A stretch of 64,000 nucleotides of DNA from Francisella frigiditurris (GCF_001880225.1 NZ_CP009654.1:1-64000), one strand, 5' to 3'; shown: positions 46,834 to 56,951, counted from the stretch's first letter. Program-made: numbers and translations. The notes: generated by a model from the sequence alone, not told the origin.

Positions 46834-48486
46834 TTATAAATTATTCTTCAAAAGCTCTCTAGCATGCTTTAATGTGTTTTCTGAAATATCCACCCCACCT
46901 ACTATTTTAGCTATTTCAGTTACTCTTTCATCTAAAGATAATTCAACTATTTTTGATAATGTGTGATCACTTAAATATTCTTTAACAACATGTAGATGGA
47001 TATCTCCTTGAGCCGCAACTTGTGCTTGATGAGTTATACATAATATTTGTAATCTATGAGACAACTCTTTTAAAAGTTTACCCACAATTTCTGCAGTAGC
47101 TCCTGATATACCAACGTCAACCTCATCAAATACTAATGTTGGATAAGATTTCTTTTCTGCTGATACAGCCTGTATTGCTAAACCTATTCTACTAAGTTCT
47201 CCACCTGAAGCTACTCTTTTAACTGGTGCCATTCTTTCACCTAGATTCAAATTTGCCACAAATTCACAAGAGTCTAAACCTTTAGCTGTTTTATTCTCTA
47301 AAGCTTTAATTTCAACATCAAATTTAGCTTTCGGCATATTTAAAGATCTTATATTATTTTCAACTTGCTTGGAAAAATTCTTAGCGGCCTTTTGTCTAGA
47401 TATTGATAGCTCATCAGCATAATCAAAATACTGTTTTTCTAATTCATTTTTTTCTTTTAAAAGCTCTTTGAGTCCCTCATTTTCTTGAGAAATACTATCA
47501 AGCTCATCTTGTAATTCTCTAATATAGCTATAGAGATAGTTAGGCTCAACCTTATGTTTTCTTGCTACTTCATATATGGCTGACATCCTTTGCTCTACCT
47601 TTATTAGCTCTTCAGGATTCTGCTCTATACTATCTAAAATAGATTTAGCATCATCATACCCTTCCTGCGCATAAACTTTAGTTTGAGAAATTAGATCATA
47701 TAAATTTTTAATATCTTTATTTTCACTAAATTTTGATAAGTTTCTTTCTAATTCAGTAATTATTGATATGACATTTTGCTCAGAATCATATAACCCTTCA
47801 CAAACTGAACTTAACACATAAACCTTATCATCTATACTCGATAAATCTTTTTGTTTTTCTACCAAATCATCAAATTCAGTTTCTAACAAATCCAAAGCAA
47901 TAAGCTCATCTAATTTATACTCTAAAAGCTCTTTATGATTCTTTTTTGTTTCTACAGTCATTTCGGCTTGGACTATTTTTTCATCAACTTTTTGCAGCTC
48001 AAAAAAAACTTTAGCTATCTTTTTTAACAAATCAGAATTATTTGCAAAGCTATCAAGCAGATTAAGTTGTGCTTTAATATCTAGTAAATCTTGATGCGAG
48101 TTTTGGCTATATATATTTATCAAATTATCTGAAACTCTCTTAACTTCAGCAGCTTTAACTACAGTTCCATTAATGAATAATCGACTTTGTTCATTTCTCA
48201 CTACCCTTCTTATAGTACACTCCCCTAAGTCCTCTATAAAAAGCTCTTCCAAAATTCTTTTTACTTTTTCATTATCTCTAATATCAAAAATAGCTAATAC
48301 TTCTGTAATTTCGCCATCATTAAGAAATGTTTTCTCTAATCTCGTACCAAGTACAAAGCTAAGTGCATCAATAAGAATTGACTTTCCAGCACCTGTTTCA
48401 CCGGTAACTACGGTCATTCCATCTTTAAAATCTATCTCAGTAGATTTTATTATTGCAAAATTTTTAATCGCTAGATGTTGTAGCAT
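46834..48486 (-). CDS. recN: DNA repair ATPase RecN
   Basis: SMC-like double-strand-break repair protein. Seen: N-terminal LAIKNFAIIKSTEIDFKDGMTVVTGETGAGKSILIDALSF (Walker A GETGAGKS at residue about 30), long charged helices between about 160 and 380, ABC signature VASGGELSRIGLAIQAV near 425, Walker B TLVFDEVDVGISG near 452 and ITHQAQVAAQGDIHLHV near 485. 550 aa is standard. It is convergent with the second pilin gene. Confidence 0.96.
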   Translation of the reverse strand: MLQHLAIKNFAIIKSTEIDFKDGMTVVTGETGAGKSILIDALSFVLGTRLEKTFLNDGEITEVLAIFDIRDNEKVKRILEELFIEDLGECTIRRVVRNEQSRLFINGTVVKAAEVKRVSDNLINIYSQNSHQDLLDIKAQLNLLDSFANNSDLLKKIAKVFFELQKVDEKIVQAEMTVETKKNHKELLEYKLDELIALDLLETEFDDLVEKQKDLSSIDDKVYVLSSVCEGLYDSEQNVISIITELERNLSKFSENKDIKNLYDLISQTKVYAQEGYDDAKSILDSIEQNPEELIKVEQRMSAIYEVARKHKVEPNYLYSYIRELQDELDSISQENEGLKELLKEKNELEKQYFDYADELSISRQKAAKNFSKQVENNIRSLNMPKAKFDVEIKALENKTAKGLDSCEFVANLNLGERMAPVKRVASGGELSRIGLAIQAVSAEKKSYPTLVFDEVDVGISGATAEIVGKLLKELSHRLQILCITHQAQVAAQGDIHLHVVKEYLSDHTLSKIVELSLDERVTEIAKIVGGVDISENTLKHARELLKNNL

Positions 48487-48745
48487 ATTGAAATATAACC
48501 CAGAAACATTTTAACTCTAATATTATATAGTTTTTTTATAAAAAATTAATTACATATAAATCTTATTGCAGGAATAAGCAACCAACAATAACTTAAACTT
48601 TGATAATAATTAACTGATCCAAAAAAGTTATTAAATTATTAAGCTTTATTTATAATTTTACAATTCTCTAAGTATTGAAAATATATTATAATCACAACAT
48701 ATATTGTTACATAAAAGTAATTTTACAACTAAAAGGAGAAGCTAT

Positions 48746-49942
48746 ATGCAACTTTCTAAAAGAGTTCAGGCGATGCAACAATCACCTGTGAGGAAACTTG
48801 TGCCATTCGCTGAACAAGCAAAAAAGAAAGGAAAAAAAGTCTATCATTTAAATATTGGTCAGCCAGATATTAAGACTCCAAAAGAGTTTATGGAAGCTGT
48901 TAGAAATTATGATAGCGAAGTTATAGCATATTCTTTTTCAAATGGTGAACCTAGTCTAATTAAAGCGATTTCTGAGTACTACAAAAGATTTGGCATCACT
49001 TATAATGAAGATGAAATCTTAATTACAAATGGAGGATCTGAGGCTCTTATTTTTGCAGTTATTGCAACGTGTGATGCTGGTGAAGAAATATTAGTTCCTG
49101 AACCATTCTATACAAACTATAATGGTTTCACTACTGGTGTTAACGTTTCGATAAACCCTATTACAACAACTGCTGAAAATGGATTTCATTTACCTTCAAA
49201 AGAAGAAATTTTAGCTAGAGTAACTCCTAAAACAAGAGCTATTATGATTTCTAACCCAGGCAACCCTACAGGTGTTGTTTACTCTAAAGAGGAATTAGAA
49301 ATACTTGCAGAAGTTGCTAAAGAAAAAAATCTTTGGATCATATCTGATGAGGTTTATCGTGAATTTACTTATGATGGCTTAACTTGTACATCTTTTGGTA
49401 ACATTAAAGGCGTTGAAGACAGAGTAATTATTGTTGACTCAGTATCAAAAAGATATAGTGCTTGTGGTGCTAGAATAGGCTCCTTATGCTCTAAAAATAA
49501 AGACTTCATAAAAGAAGTTATCAAATTATGTCAATCTAGATTATGTGTACCTACTCTAGAACAACTTGGTGCTGCAGCTCTATATAAAGTTGAGCAAAAA
49601 TATCTTGATGACGTGAATAAAGAATACATGAAAAGAAGAGATATAACTTTTGATGTATTATCAAAAATAAATGGCGTTGTGTGTAAAAAACCTACCGGTG
49701 CTTTTTATATTATTGCTAAACTACCAATAGATGATGCTGAGAAATTTGCATTATGGATGCTTCAAGAATTCGACGACAATGGTGATACAGTCATGTTTTC
49801 TCCAGTTGCTGACTTTTATGCAACAAAAGGTTTAGGAAAGGATGAAGTGAGAATCGCTTACATCTTAGAAGAGAAGGATCTTATAAGAGCTATGGAACTA
49901 CTGAAAAAGGGTCTAGAAGCTTATATTAAAGTTAATAAATAA
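48746..49942 (+). CDS. Class I/II (fold I) PLP aminotransferase
   Basis: A 398-aa aspartate-aminotransferase-family enzyme. Seen: LNIGQPDIKTP near residue 37, TNGGSEALIFAV near 95, SNPGNPTGVVYSKEELE near 170, ISDEVYREFTYDG near 202, and the PLP lysine in VDSVSKRYSACGARIG near 235. The Tyr/Cys-rich active-site segment differs from classical AspC. Glutamate/2-oxoglutarate is probably one substrate pair, in line with gdhA 40 nt downstream. ATG 48746 has AAAGGAG eight bases ahead; upstream Met codons do not. Confidence 0.87.
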   Translation: MQLSKRVQAMQQSPVRKLVPFAEQAKKKGKKVYHLNIGQPDIKTPKEFMEAVRNYDSEVIAYSFSNGEPSLIKAISEYYKRFGITYNEDEILITNGGSEALIFAVIATCDAGEEILVPEPFYTNYNGFTTGVNVSINPITTTAENGFHLPSKEEILARVTPKTRAIMISNPGNPTGVVYSKEELEILAEVAKEKNLWIISDEVYREFTYDGLTCTSFGNIKGVEDRVIIVDSVSKRYSACGARIGSLCSKNKDFIKEVIKLCQSRLCVPTLEQLGAAALYKVEQKYLDDVNKEYMKRRDITFDVLSKINGVVCKKPTGAFYIIAKLPIDDAEKFALWMLQEFDDNGDTVMFSPVADFYATKGLGKDEVRIAYILEEKDLIRAMELLKKGLEAYIKVNK

Positions 49943-49982
49943 TTTTTAAAAACGTTGTAATTTCACAAAGGAGACTTAAAAT

Positions 49983-51332
49983 ATGAATGCTCAACAGTAT
50001 ATTGATAAAGTAATAGCTGAAGTTGAAAAAAGAGACTCTCATGAAAAAGAGTTTATCCAAGCGGTAAAAGAAGTTCTTCACACTTTAAAGCCAGCTCTAG
50101 AGAAAAACCCTAAATATATCAAAGAAAATATTCTTGAAAGAATAGTTGAGCCTGAAAGAGGAATTACTTTTAGAGTTCCATGGATTGATAAAGATGGAAA
50201 CGTTCAAGTAAACAGAGGTTATAGATATCAATTTAACGGAGCTATAGGCCCTTATAAAGGTGGTATAAGATTCCACCCTAGCGTATATTCTGGAATTATC
50301 AAATTCTTAGGTTTTGAACAAATCTTCAAAAATAGTTTAACAACACTTCCTATGGGTGGTGGTAAAGGTGGTTCTGATTTCGATCCAAAAGGTAAAACTG
50401 ATGCTGAAATCATGAACTTCTGCCAAAGCTTCATGACAGAGTTACAAAGACACATTGGACCAGACGTTGACGTTCCTGCTGGTGACATCGGTGTTGGTGG
50501 TAAAGAAATTGGTTATATGTATGGTCAATACAGAAGAATCCGTGGCGCTTTTGAGAATGGTGTATTAACTGGTAAATCTTTAGAGTCAGGCGGAAGCTTA
50601 ATCCGTCCTGAAGCTACTGGTTACGGTGCTGTATTCTTCCTAGATGAAATGTTAAGACATGCTGGCGACTCTATCCAAGGTAAAACTGTAGTTGTATCTG
50701 GATACGGAAACGTATCATGGGGTGTATGTAAGAAAATAGCTCAATTAGGTGGTAAAGTTGTTACTATATCTGGTTCTAAAGGTTATGTATATGATCCAAC
50801 AGGTATTACAACTGATGAAAAGATCGACTTCTTATTAAAAATCCGTAATGGCGAAGCTTCTATGGAAGACTATGCTCATAAGTTTGGTGCTACTTGGCAT
50901 GCTGGTGAAAAACCTTGGGGTGTAAAAGCTGATGTTGCTATCCCTTCTGCTACTCAAAATGAAATTGATGTTGATGATGTTAAGAAACTTATCAAAGGTG
51001 GCGTTAAGTACATCGTTGAAGCATCTAACATGCCAACAACAAATGAAGCTATTGAGTTTGCAATGAGTAACGGTGTAGTTCTTGCTCCAGGAAAAGCTGC
51101 TAATGCTGGCGGTGTTGCTACTTCTGGTTTAGAAATGTGTCAAAACTCTGCTAGACTTTCTTGGACTGCTGAAGAAGTTGAAGCTAAGTTACGTCAAATC
51201 ATGGGTAATATTTTCAATGCTTGTAAAAATGCAAGTGAAAAATATGGTCTTGGTTATAACTTAGTAGCTGGTGCAAACCTTGCTGGTTTTGAAAAAGTTG
51301 CTGAAGCAATGATTCAACAAGGTAGATATTAA
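49983..51332 (+). CDS. gdhA: NADP-type glutamate dehydrogenase
   Basis: Interconverts glutamate and 2-oxoglutarate plus ammonia. Seen: GPYKGGIRFHPSVYSGIIKFLGFEQIFKN (landmark KGGIRFHP near residue 88), the catalytic-Lys loop LPMGGGKGGSDFDPKGK near 122, DVPAGDIGVGGKEIGYMYGQY near 162, the NADP loop VSGYGNVSWG near 238, and PGKAANAGGVATSGLEM near 373. 449 aa is the hexameric bacterial form. AAAGGAG precedes the ATG. Codons here look better adapted than neighbours, suggesting high expression. Confidence 0.97.
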   Translation: MNAQQYIDKVIAEVEKRDSHEKEFIQAVKEVLHTLKPALEKNPKYIKENILERIVEPERGITFRVPWIDKDGNVQVNRGYRYQFNGAIGPYKGGIRFHPSVYSGIIKFLGFEQIFKNSLTTLPMGGGKGGSDFDPKGKTDAEIMNFCQSFMTELQRHIGPDVDVPAGDIGVGGKEIGYMYGQYRRIRGAFENGVLTGKSLESGGSLIRPEATGYGAVFFLDEMLRHAGDSIQGKTVVVSGYGNVSWGVCKKIAQLGGKVVTISGSKGYVYDPTGITTDEKIDFLLKIRNGEASMEDYAHKFGATWHAGEKPWGVKADVAIPSATQNEIDVDDVKKLIKGGVKYIVEASNMPTTNEAIEFAMSNGVVLAPGKAANAGGVATSGLEMCQNSARLSWTAEEVEAKLRQIMGNIFNACKNASEKYGLGYNLVAGANLAGFEKVAEAMIQQGRY

Positions 51333-51344
51333 TAAATTCTCTAT

Positions 51345-51375
51345 ATATCATCTACAGATCTGTAGATGATATTTT
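51345..51375 (+). terminator. Rho-independent terminator of gdhA
   Basis: A perfect 28-bp palindrome (51345-51372, centred on AGATCT) followed by a short T run. It lies 12 nt after the gdhA stop and before the convergent transporter gene. Because the stem has no loop bases it must fold with a few unpaired centre nucleotides; being symmetrical it could also serve the opposite strand. Confidence 0.65.
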
Positions 51376-51400
51376 CCTCCTGAATAAATTTTTTTAGAAA

Positions 51401-52321
51401 TTATTTTCTTTTATCTCCTTTTTTATTAATTAATAAATTAGCTATTATTGGTCCAACTATATTTTGCCAAACAGCATAAAAAACTCCAGCAATAGCAGCT
51501 TCTTTACCAAAAAAGATTGTAGCAATCACTATACCTAATCCAACATCTAAAATACTAAACTCAAATAATAATGCCTTTCTAGAGGCAGTATCTAAATTAA
51601 ACATTACACCTACTATATATCCAATAAAACTAGCTAATATACTAAGGATGATTACTGAAAGGATAAGTTTCACTGGTAAAGCTAAAATAATATTATAGTT
51701 TAGCGCAACAATAATCATTACGATTAAAGTAATTGCTATAATAGCTATATTTGTAAAAATATCTAAAGCGTTTGGACCAAAAATATTTTTCTTTTTAACA
51801 AGTAGCCCTAAAGCTATAGGTATTATTACTATTGTAAAAGTTGTCTGAGCCATTCCTAACCAGTCTAATTCAACACTTTCATGAAATAAGCTATATATAA
51901 TTAATGGCATAGTGATAGGCGTTAAAATAGTGGTTATCATAGTTAAACAAACAGCTAGAGTTACGTTTGCTCTAGATAATAATGCCATTACACTTGCAGC
52001 TGTACCTCCAGGGCAAGTTCCAACAATAACTAGTCCTACTAACTCTAATAAATTTAATCCTAAAAACTTACCTATTAGATAAGCTAAGTAAGCTGTGCAA
52101 GATATTTTTAAGAAGAGTATAATAAAAATCTTATATCGTAAATTTACTACATATTTGAAATCACTAATATTAATATGTAGTCCTACAGAAAACATAATTA
52201 ATGCTAACAAATAAGGGATCACTCCACCAAAACTCCTAAACATACTAGGAAAAAAAATACCTATTAATGCTGCCAAAATAATTATTAAAGAGAAATACTG
52301 ACTAATAAAATTCTTCTTCAT
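51401..52321 (-). CDS. Bile acid:sodium symporter (BASS) family transporter
   Basis: A 306-aa membrane protein with nine or ten hydrophobic segments. Seen: MFSVGLHINISDFKYV near residue 43, GTCPGGTAASVMALLSRANVTLAVCLTMITTILTPI (landmark CPGG near 103) and EFSILDVGLGIVIATI near 250, the two crossover regions that bind sodium in ASBT-fold proteins. Relatives carry bile acids, pantoate, pyruvate or other organic anions; the substrate here is unknown. Convergent with gdhA. Confidence 0.85.
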   Translation of the reverse strand: MKKNFISQYFSLIIILAALIGIFFPSMFRSFGGVIPYLLALIMFSVGLHINISDFKYVVNLRYKIFIILFLKISCTAYLAYLIGKFLGLNLLELVGLVIVGTCPGGTAASVMALLSRANVTLAVCLTMITTILTPITMPLIIYSLFHESVELDWLGMAQTTFTIVIIPIALGLLVKKKNIFGPNALDIFTNIAIIAITLIVMIIVALNYNIILALPVKLILSVIILSILASFIGYIVGVMFNLDTASRKALLFEFSILDVGLGIVIATIFFGKEAAIAGVFYAVWQNIVGPIIANLLINKKGDKRK

Positions 52322-52417
52322 ACAGAAATTTACCTTATATTAAATTTGTTTCAACTTCTTGAAGTTATAAATATTGTGTACAATTATAAATATTAAAAAT
52401 TTTCTTTAAACAGCAAA

Positions 52418-53596
52418 TTGTCTAGTTACGACGTAATAATTATAGGTGCAGGCGCTGCCGGCCTTATGTGTGCCATAGAAGCAGGAAAGAGAAATCGTAA
52501 GGTGCTTGTGCTAGACCATGCTAATAAAGTAGGTAAGAAAATTCTAATGTCTGGTGGTGGACGTTGTAATTTCACTAATTATAATATCGCTCCTGACAAG
52601 TATCTTTCTAACAATCCTCATTTTATGAAGTCTGCTATCAAACGATATACTCAATGGGACTTTATAAGCTTAGTAAATGAATATTCAATTGCATATCATG
52701 AAAAGACCTTAGGGCAATTATTTTGCGATAATAAAGCTAAAGATATCGTTAATATGCTTTTATCTGAATGTGACAAATATAATATTGAAATAAAGTTAGA
52801 AACAAAAATTAATAAGTTATATAAAGAACAATCTAATTTTTTCATAATAACAGAATCCCAAGATTATAATTGTGAGTCACTTGTTATAGCAACGGGTGGA
52901 TTATCTATCCCAACTATGGGAGCAACCGGCTTTGGCTATAAAATAGCAAAACAGTTTGGTTTAACTGTACATCCATATAGAGCTGGACTAGTACCATTTA
53001 TTTTCAATGATAAAGATCTTGAAAAATATTCAAATTTAAAAGGCATTTCCATTTTCTGTAATGTTTATAATGATCGTGCTAATTTTGATGAAAATATACT
53101 TTTCACACACAAAGGTCTCAGTGGACCAGCAATATTACAAATATCATCTTATTGGCTGGAAGGAGAAGAAATAACTATAAACCTATCCCCTTCTACAAAT
53201 ATTAAATCCTTTTTAGAAGAGGAAAAAAATAGAGGCTCAAAAATAAGCTTAAAAAACACATTAGCAAAACTTTTTCCTAAAAATTTTATAGCTACATTTT
53301 TCTTAGCAGAGCTTCTAGATAAAAGCATTCCTAACCTATCACAGAAAGATATAGACTTTATTAATGACTCTTTACATAGCTGGAAATTAAAACCTAAAAC
53401 AACAGAGGGCTATAAAACGGCGGAAGTAACTCTAGGTGGAGTATGCTGTAATGAATTGTCATCTAAAACAATGGAATCTGAAAAAATAAAAGGTTTATTT
53501 TTTATTGGTGAAGTAGTTGATGTAACAGGTTGGCTTGGAGGATATAATTTCCAATGGGCATGGGCATCCGGATGGGCTTCGGGGCAAGTTGTATAA
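52418..53596 (+). CDS. HI0933/YhiN-family flavoprotein
   Basis: A 392-aa FAD-dependent oxidoreductase-like protein of unassigned reaction. Seen: VIIIGAGAAGLMCAIEAGKRNRKVLVLD (dinucleotide loop GAGAAG at about residue 9), the family mark GKKILMSGGGRCNFTN near 38, VIATGGLSIPTMGATGFGY near 155, FTHKGLSGPAILQIS near 228, and a C-terminal FIGEVVDVTGWLGGYNFQWAWASG. It must start at TTG 52418 (no ATG nearby) and has no clear Shine-Dalgarno. Confidence 0.9.
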   Translation: MSSYDVIIIGAGAAGLMCAIEAGKRNRKVLVLDHANKVGKKILMSGGGRCNFTNYNIAPDKYLSNNPHFMKSAIKRYTQWDFISLVNEYSIAYHEKTLGQLFCDNKAKDIVNMLLSECDKYNIEIKLETKINKLYKEQSNFFIITESQDYNCESLVIATGGLSIPTMGATGFGYKIAKQFGLTVHPYRAGLVPFIFNDKDLEKYSNLKGISIFCNVYNDRANFDENILFTHKGLSGPAILQISSYWLEGEEITINLSPSTNIKSFLEEEKNRGSKISLKNTLAKLFPKNFIATFFLAELLDKSIPNLSQKDIDFINDSLHSWKLKPKTTEGYKTAEVTLGGVCCNELSSKTMESEKIKGLFFIGEVVDVTGWLGGYNFQWAWASGWASGQVV

Positions 53597-53647
53597 GCAA
53601 ATAATCTAATATATAATTCAAACCATGGAGTTTTTGTTTCTTAAACT

Positions 53648-54073
53648 ATGAAGATCCCTAGAGAGAAAGAGCTAGCTATAAAAAAAGCTATAATTCAATG
53701 TATAGAAAAAAATGAAAGTGCTGCTAAATTAGCTGATGATCTTGGTATTTCTAAAAGTACTATATATAAATATAGAAAAGCCCTAGTCGATCAAGGCTTC
53801 CTTATTAAAGAGTCAGATGGATCATTTAGTACTGTTGAAAATAAATACTCAACAAAACCAAGCAAGAAACCTAAAATGCATACTTTAGATCTTTCTTTCA
53901 ATGAAAGCTCTGAAAGCGATTTAGAAGAAAATATAGAAGAACCACTAAAACGAGAAGAAGTAGAATTAATTATTAAAGAAGACTTTTCTAAATTAGAAAC
54001 TATAGATAGTGAGTTTGATAATGAGAACACTGGTTTAATCAAAAAGATTTTTAATAAATTTAGAAGAAGCTAA
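53648..54073 (+). CDS. Small HTH DNA-binding protein, unknown
   Basis: I do not recognise the family. Seen: an N-terminal helix-turn-helix (residues about 9-50; SAAKLADDLGISKSTIYKYRKALVDQGF landmarks AAKLADDLGIS and STIYKYRK), a short winged-like end, then a disordered Ser/Asn/Glu-rich acidic region (60-125) and a basic tail KKIFNKFRRS. Domain order suggests a transcription or chromosome-binding factor that recruits a partner through the acidic arm. Follows the flavoprotein by 51 nt. Confidence 0.65.
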   Translation: MKIPREKELAIKKAIIQCIEKNESAAKLADDLGISKSTIYKYRKALVDQGFLIKESDGSFSTVENKYSTKPSKKPKMHTLDLSFNESSESDLEENIEEPLKREEVELIIKEDFSKLETIDSEFDNENTGLIKKIFNKFRRS

Positions 54074-54075
54074 TT

Positions 54076-54567
54076 TTAAACTTTAAATATATTTCTCAAA
54101 AACTTTACTACATAAACTAAAGTAAAACAAATACCACCAAGAATCATACCCCCTACTATACTTCCTAGATACAGTGGTTTCCAAAAATCATGTATATGAT
54201 CAATCATATAAGCTGCATAGCTTTGCCAATCAATAACATTAATCTTGATATTAAGCATATAACAGCCAAATAAGTAATTAGTAAAGTATATCGGAAGCCA
54301 TGTAACAGGATTACTTAGCCAGACACAAATAAGTGCTATAGGAATGTTTGCTCTAAAATACACAGACATAACAACTGCAGGTATCATTTGAAATGGCATA
54401 GGAATCATCATCCAGAACATACCTATCATTAATGCCCTAGCAACAGATCCATAACTAAACGACCAAAACTTTTTATTTAATAGCCTAGCCTGAATAAAAG
54501 AAAGACCTCTGGTATTAGCCACCGTTTTTTTTAACTTAATGACCTTACGAGCCCTTTTAATATTCAT
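54076..54567 (-). CDS. DUF2062 membrane protein
   Basis: A 163-aa protein. Seen: the DUF2062 landmarks VARALMIGMFWMMIPMPFQM near residue 40 and the motif CVWLSNPVTWLPIYFTNYLFG near 80, three membrane segments, and a basic N-terminus. Function unknown in the family, though often near membrane or competence genes. Convergent with the HTH gene with 2 nt between them. Confidence 0.85.
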   Translation of the reverse strand: MNIKRARKVIKLKKTVANTRGLSFIQARLLNKKFWSFSYGSVARALMIGMFWMMIPMPFQMIPAVVMSVYFRANIPIALICVWLSNPVTWLPIYFTNYLFGCYMLNIKINVIDWQSYAAYMIDHIHDFWKPLYLGSIVGGMILGGICFTLVYVVKFLRNIFKV

Positions 54568-54653
54568 CTGCTAATATATAAAATAAAAGTAATTTTACAT
54601 AACAACATATTTAACTTAAACTAATTTCAGTTATTAGAACTAAATATTTAAAT

Positions 54654-55472
54654 ATGAAAAAACAAACAATATTAATTACAGGATGTTCCCATGGTGGAAT
54701 CGGCTATGCAACTGCGAAACATCTTAAAGGCTTAGGACATACTGTATTTGCATCTGCTAGACAACAAAAAGATGTTGATTTACTTATATCAGAAGGCTTT
54801 GACACCTATCTTATAGATGTAAATAATGAGGAGCAAATAGATAGAGCTTTTGATGAAATACTTATTAAAACTGATGGAAAGCTTGATGTCTTATTTAATA
54901 ATGCTGGCTACGGACAAGCTGGTGCTCTTGAAGATATCCCTACGAAATATTTAAAAGAACAATTCGAAACTAATGTATTTGCCTTACATAATCTAACTTG
55001 TAAAGCCCTAAAAATCATGAGAAAACAAGGATATGGTAAAATTATACAACATAGTTCAGTCCTTGGACTTATCTCACTAAAATATCGCGGTGCCTATAAT
55101 GCTAGTAAATATGCTGTGGAAGGCTTAGCTGATACTATGAGATTAGAATTAAAAGGTTCTAATATTTTTATGAGCACATTAAATACCGGTCCTATCACTA
55201 GTAAATTTAGGGAGAATTCTTTAAAAACAGTAAAAAATGTAGAATATGAGAATTCTGTACATAAAGAAGAATATCAGAAAATACTCGAAGGCAATCATAA
55301 AAAAGTTCCTTTTAAAGAAGAAGCTATATCTGTTGCAAAAGTTGTTGAAGAAATACTTAACTCAAAAAAACCTAAACCAAGATATTATATAACAAAAGCA
55401 ACTTGGTTAATGGCTATACTAAAAAGAGTCTTACCTGCAACAACTTTAGATAATTTTTTAAGTAAAAATTAG
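54654..55472 (+). CDS. Short-chain dehydrogenase/reductase
   Basis: A 272-aa classical SDR. Seen: cofactor loop TGCSHGGIGYATAKHL (residues 7-22), DVLFNNAGYGQAG near 80, catalytic Ser in IIQHSSVLGLIS near 134, and YNASK with catalytic Tyr/Lys near 150, followed by NTGPITSKF. Arg after the second strand (ASARQQ) suggests NADP. The substrate is not evident; the closest-looking group is the retinol/hydroxysteroid-dehydrogenase-like SDRs. Convergent with the APC permease. Confidence 0.9.
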   Translation: MKKQTILITGCSHGGIGYATAKHLKGLGHTVFASARQQKDVDLLISEGFDTYLIDVNNEEQIDRAFDEILIKTDGKLDVLFNNAGYGQAGALEDIPTKYLKEQFETNVFALHNLTCKALKIMRKQGYGKIIQHSSVLGLISLKYRGAYNASKYAVEGLADTMRLELKGSNIFMSTLNTGPITSKFRENSLKTVKNVEYENSVHKEEYQKILEGNHKKVPFKEEAISVAKVVEEILNSKKPKPRYYITKATWLMAILKRVLPATTLDNFLSKN

Positions 55473-55495
55473 AAATTATTACTCTCTAACTTTTA

Positions 55496-56845
55496 TTATT
55501 TTCTTAATTTATATAACAACCAGCCTACTACAATAAATATTGCTGGTCCTAAAATTAACTCTAATTCATAAATTGCTATCTCTGAAAAAGTAGTCAATGA
55601 TTCTGGTGGTTGAAAACTAAATACTATTCCAAGAAGCGTTGAAATAAAAACTAACAGTCCAAATAAATATTTCAATTTGCTATTTATAAGCTTTATATAA
55701 GCGAAAACCATATATAAATAAGGTATAAAATAAAGGACTGTTGCCATCAATATTAATGCCTGATACATAACATCAACAGATGGCAAGAAATTAGTTAATA
55801 GAACTATTATTGTTACTAGGATTCCCATAAATACTAATGCATTTTTTGGGGAATCATGTTTGTTAGTTTTATGTAGCCACTCTGGTAAAATTCCTTTCGG
55901 AGTACATTTAAAAAACATAACTACTGGGGCTAATAACCAAATACTAACTGCAGCAAATTCTGCAAAAGTTAATAGAAACGCCATAAGTTTTGGAAACCAA
56001 ACTAAATCGAACCTTTGACCAATGATCTCAAAAGCTTCCATAAGTCCTGAAGCACTATTTATATTATCTGGTGCAGCGACCAAATTTAACGCTATTGTTC
56101 CTAATATATATAATCCAAATAGGATAAATGCTGCTGTCATCAAACCATAATATAAATTTTTCTTAGCATCTTTAACAGAATTGGCAAATGTAGGTATTAT
56201 TTCTATACCAGCCATAGCAAACATTATTATAGTCAGAGTAGATAGGTTATTCCAAACACTATCATGAGGAAGAAAACTAGTCGCAGAAAAATCTGTGGCG
56301 CTTTTACCTGCCATAAAATATGCAGCAAAACCTAATACTATAATAGTAATAGCTGGAATAAATGACCCTAGCACCCCACCTATATCAACTAAATACTTAT
56401 TAGCTTTTAAACCATAGAAACTAACAAATGTAACTAACCAAAAAGCAGTTAGTACAACTATAGTTATATAATAATTATTAGTTATAAGATCTGGTCTACC
56501 TATGAAATAGGCAAAATTTGTCGCCAAAAATATTAATACTGCGGGATAATAGAAAATTGTATTTATCCAATAAAGCCAAGCTACTATAAACCCTGATTTT
56601 TCTCCTAACGCTCTAGTAGTCCAAGCATAAAGACCTCCTTCATCAGGATATTTTCTTGATAGCTGTACTGCCATTACAACGAGCGGGAAGAAAAAAACTA
56701 AAGCTCCTAATATCCAAAAGAATATAGCTGATGCTCCTAAACATGCTGCTACAGGTATCCATCTAATACCAAAATTAGCTGTAACAGCCATGATAGTTAC
56801 ATCTTTAAAACCTAAGACTTTATTATCAGAATTAACTGTACCCAT
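55496..56845 (-). CDS. APC-family amino acid permease
   Basis: A 449-aa transporter with about 12 membrane segments. Seen: MAVTANFGIRWIPVAACLGASAIFFW in helix 1, the YPDEGGLYAWTTRALGEKSGF landmark (PxEGGxYxW) near residue 65, FAMAGIEIIPTFANSVKDAKKN near 212 in helix 6. This resembles the amino acid:anion or glutamate/GABA-type antiporters (GadC-like), but the substrate cannot be settled. It is 106 nt downstream of groEL on the same strand, with no terminator seen between them. Confidence 0.86.
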   Translation of the reverse strand: MGTVNSDNKVLGFKDVTIMAVTANFGIRWIPVAACLGASAIFFWILGALVFFFPLVVMAVQLSRKYPDEGGLYAWTTRALGEKSGFIVAWLYWINTIFYYPAVLIFLATNFAYFIGRPDLITNNYYITIVVLTAFWLVTFVSFYGLKANKYLVDIGGVLGSFIPAITIIVLGFAAYFMAGKSATDFSATSFLPHDSVWNNLSTLTIIMFAMAGIEIIPTFANSVKDAKKNLYYGLMTAAFILFGLYILGTIALNLVAAPDNINSASGLMEAFEIIGQRFDLVWFPKLMAFLLTFAEFAAVSIWLLAPVVMFFKCTPKGILPEWLHKTNKHDSPKNALVFMGILVTIIVLLTNFLPSVDVMYQALILMATVLYFIPYLYMVFAYIKLINSKLKYLFGLLVFISTLLGIVFSFQPPESLTTFSEIAIYELELILGPAIFIVVGWLLYKLRK

Positions 56846-56951
56846 AAAAATAGAATAAAAAATTATTATTTATAAGGTACAGTTTATAATTATTTCAGCT
56901 ATAGAACTATAAAATTTAGAAAAGATAAAGAGATTTAAAGTTTAGAATTTA

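Noticed and set aside
48487-48745. RNA gene or small protein in the recN-aminotransferase gap
   Set aside because: Only AT-rich sequence with several -10-like hexamers; no stem-loop or frame worth calling.
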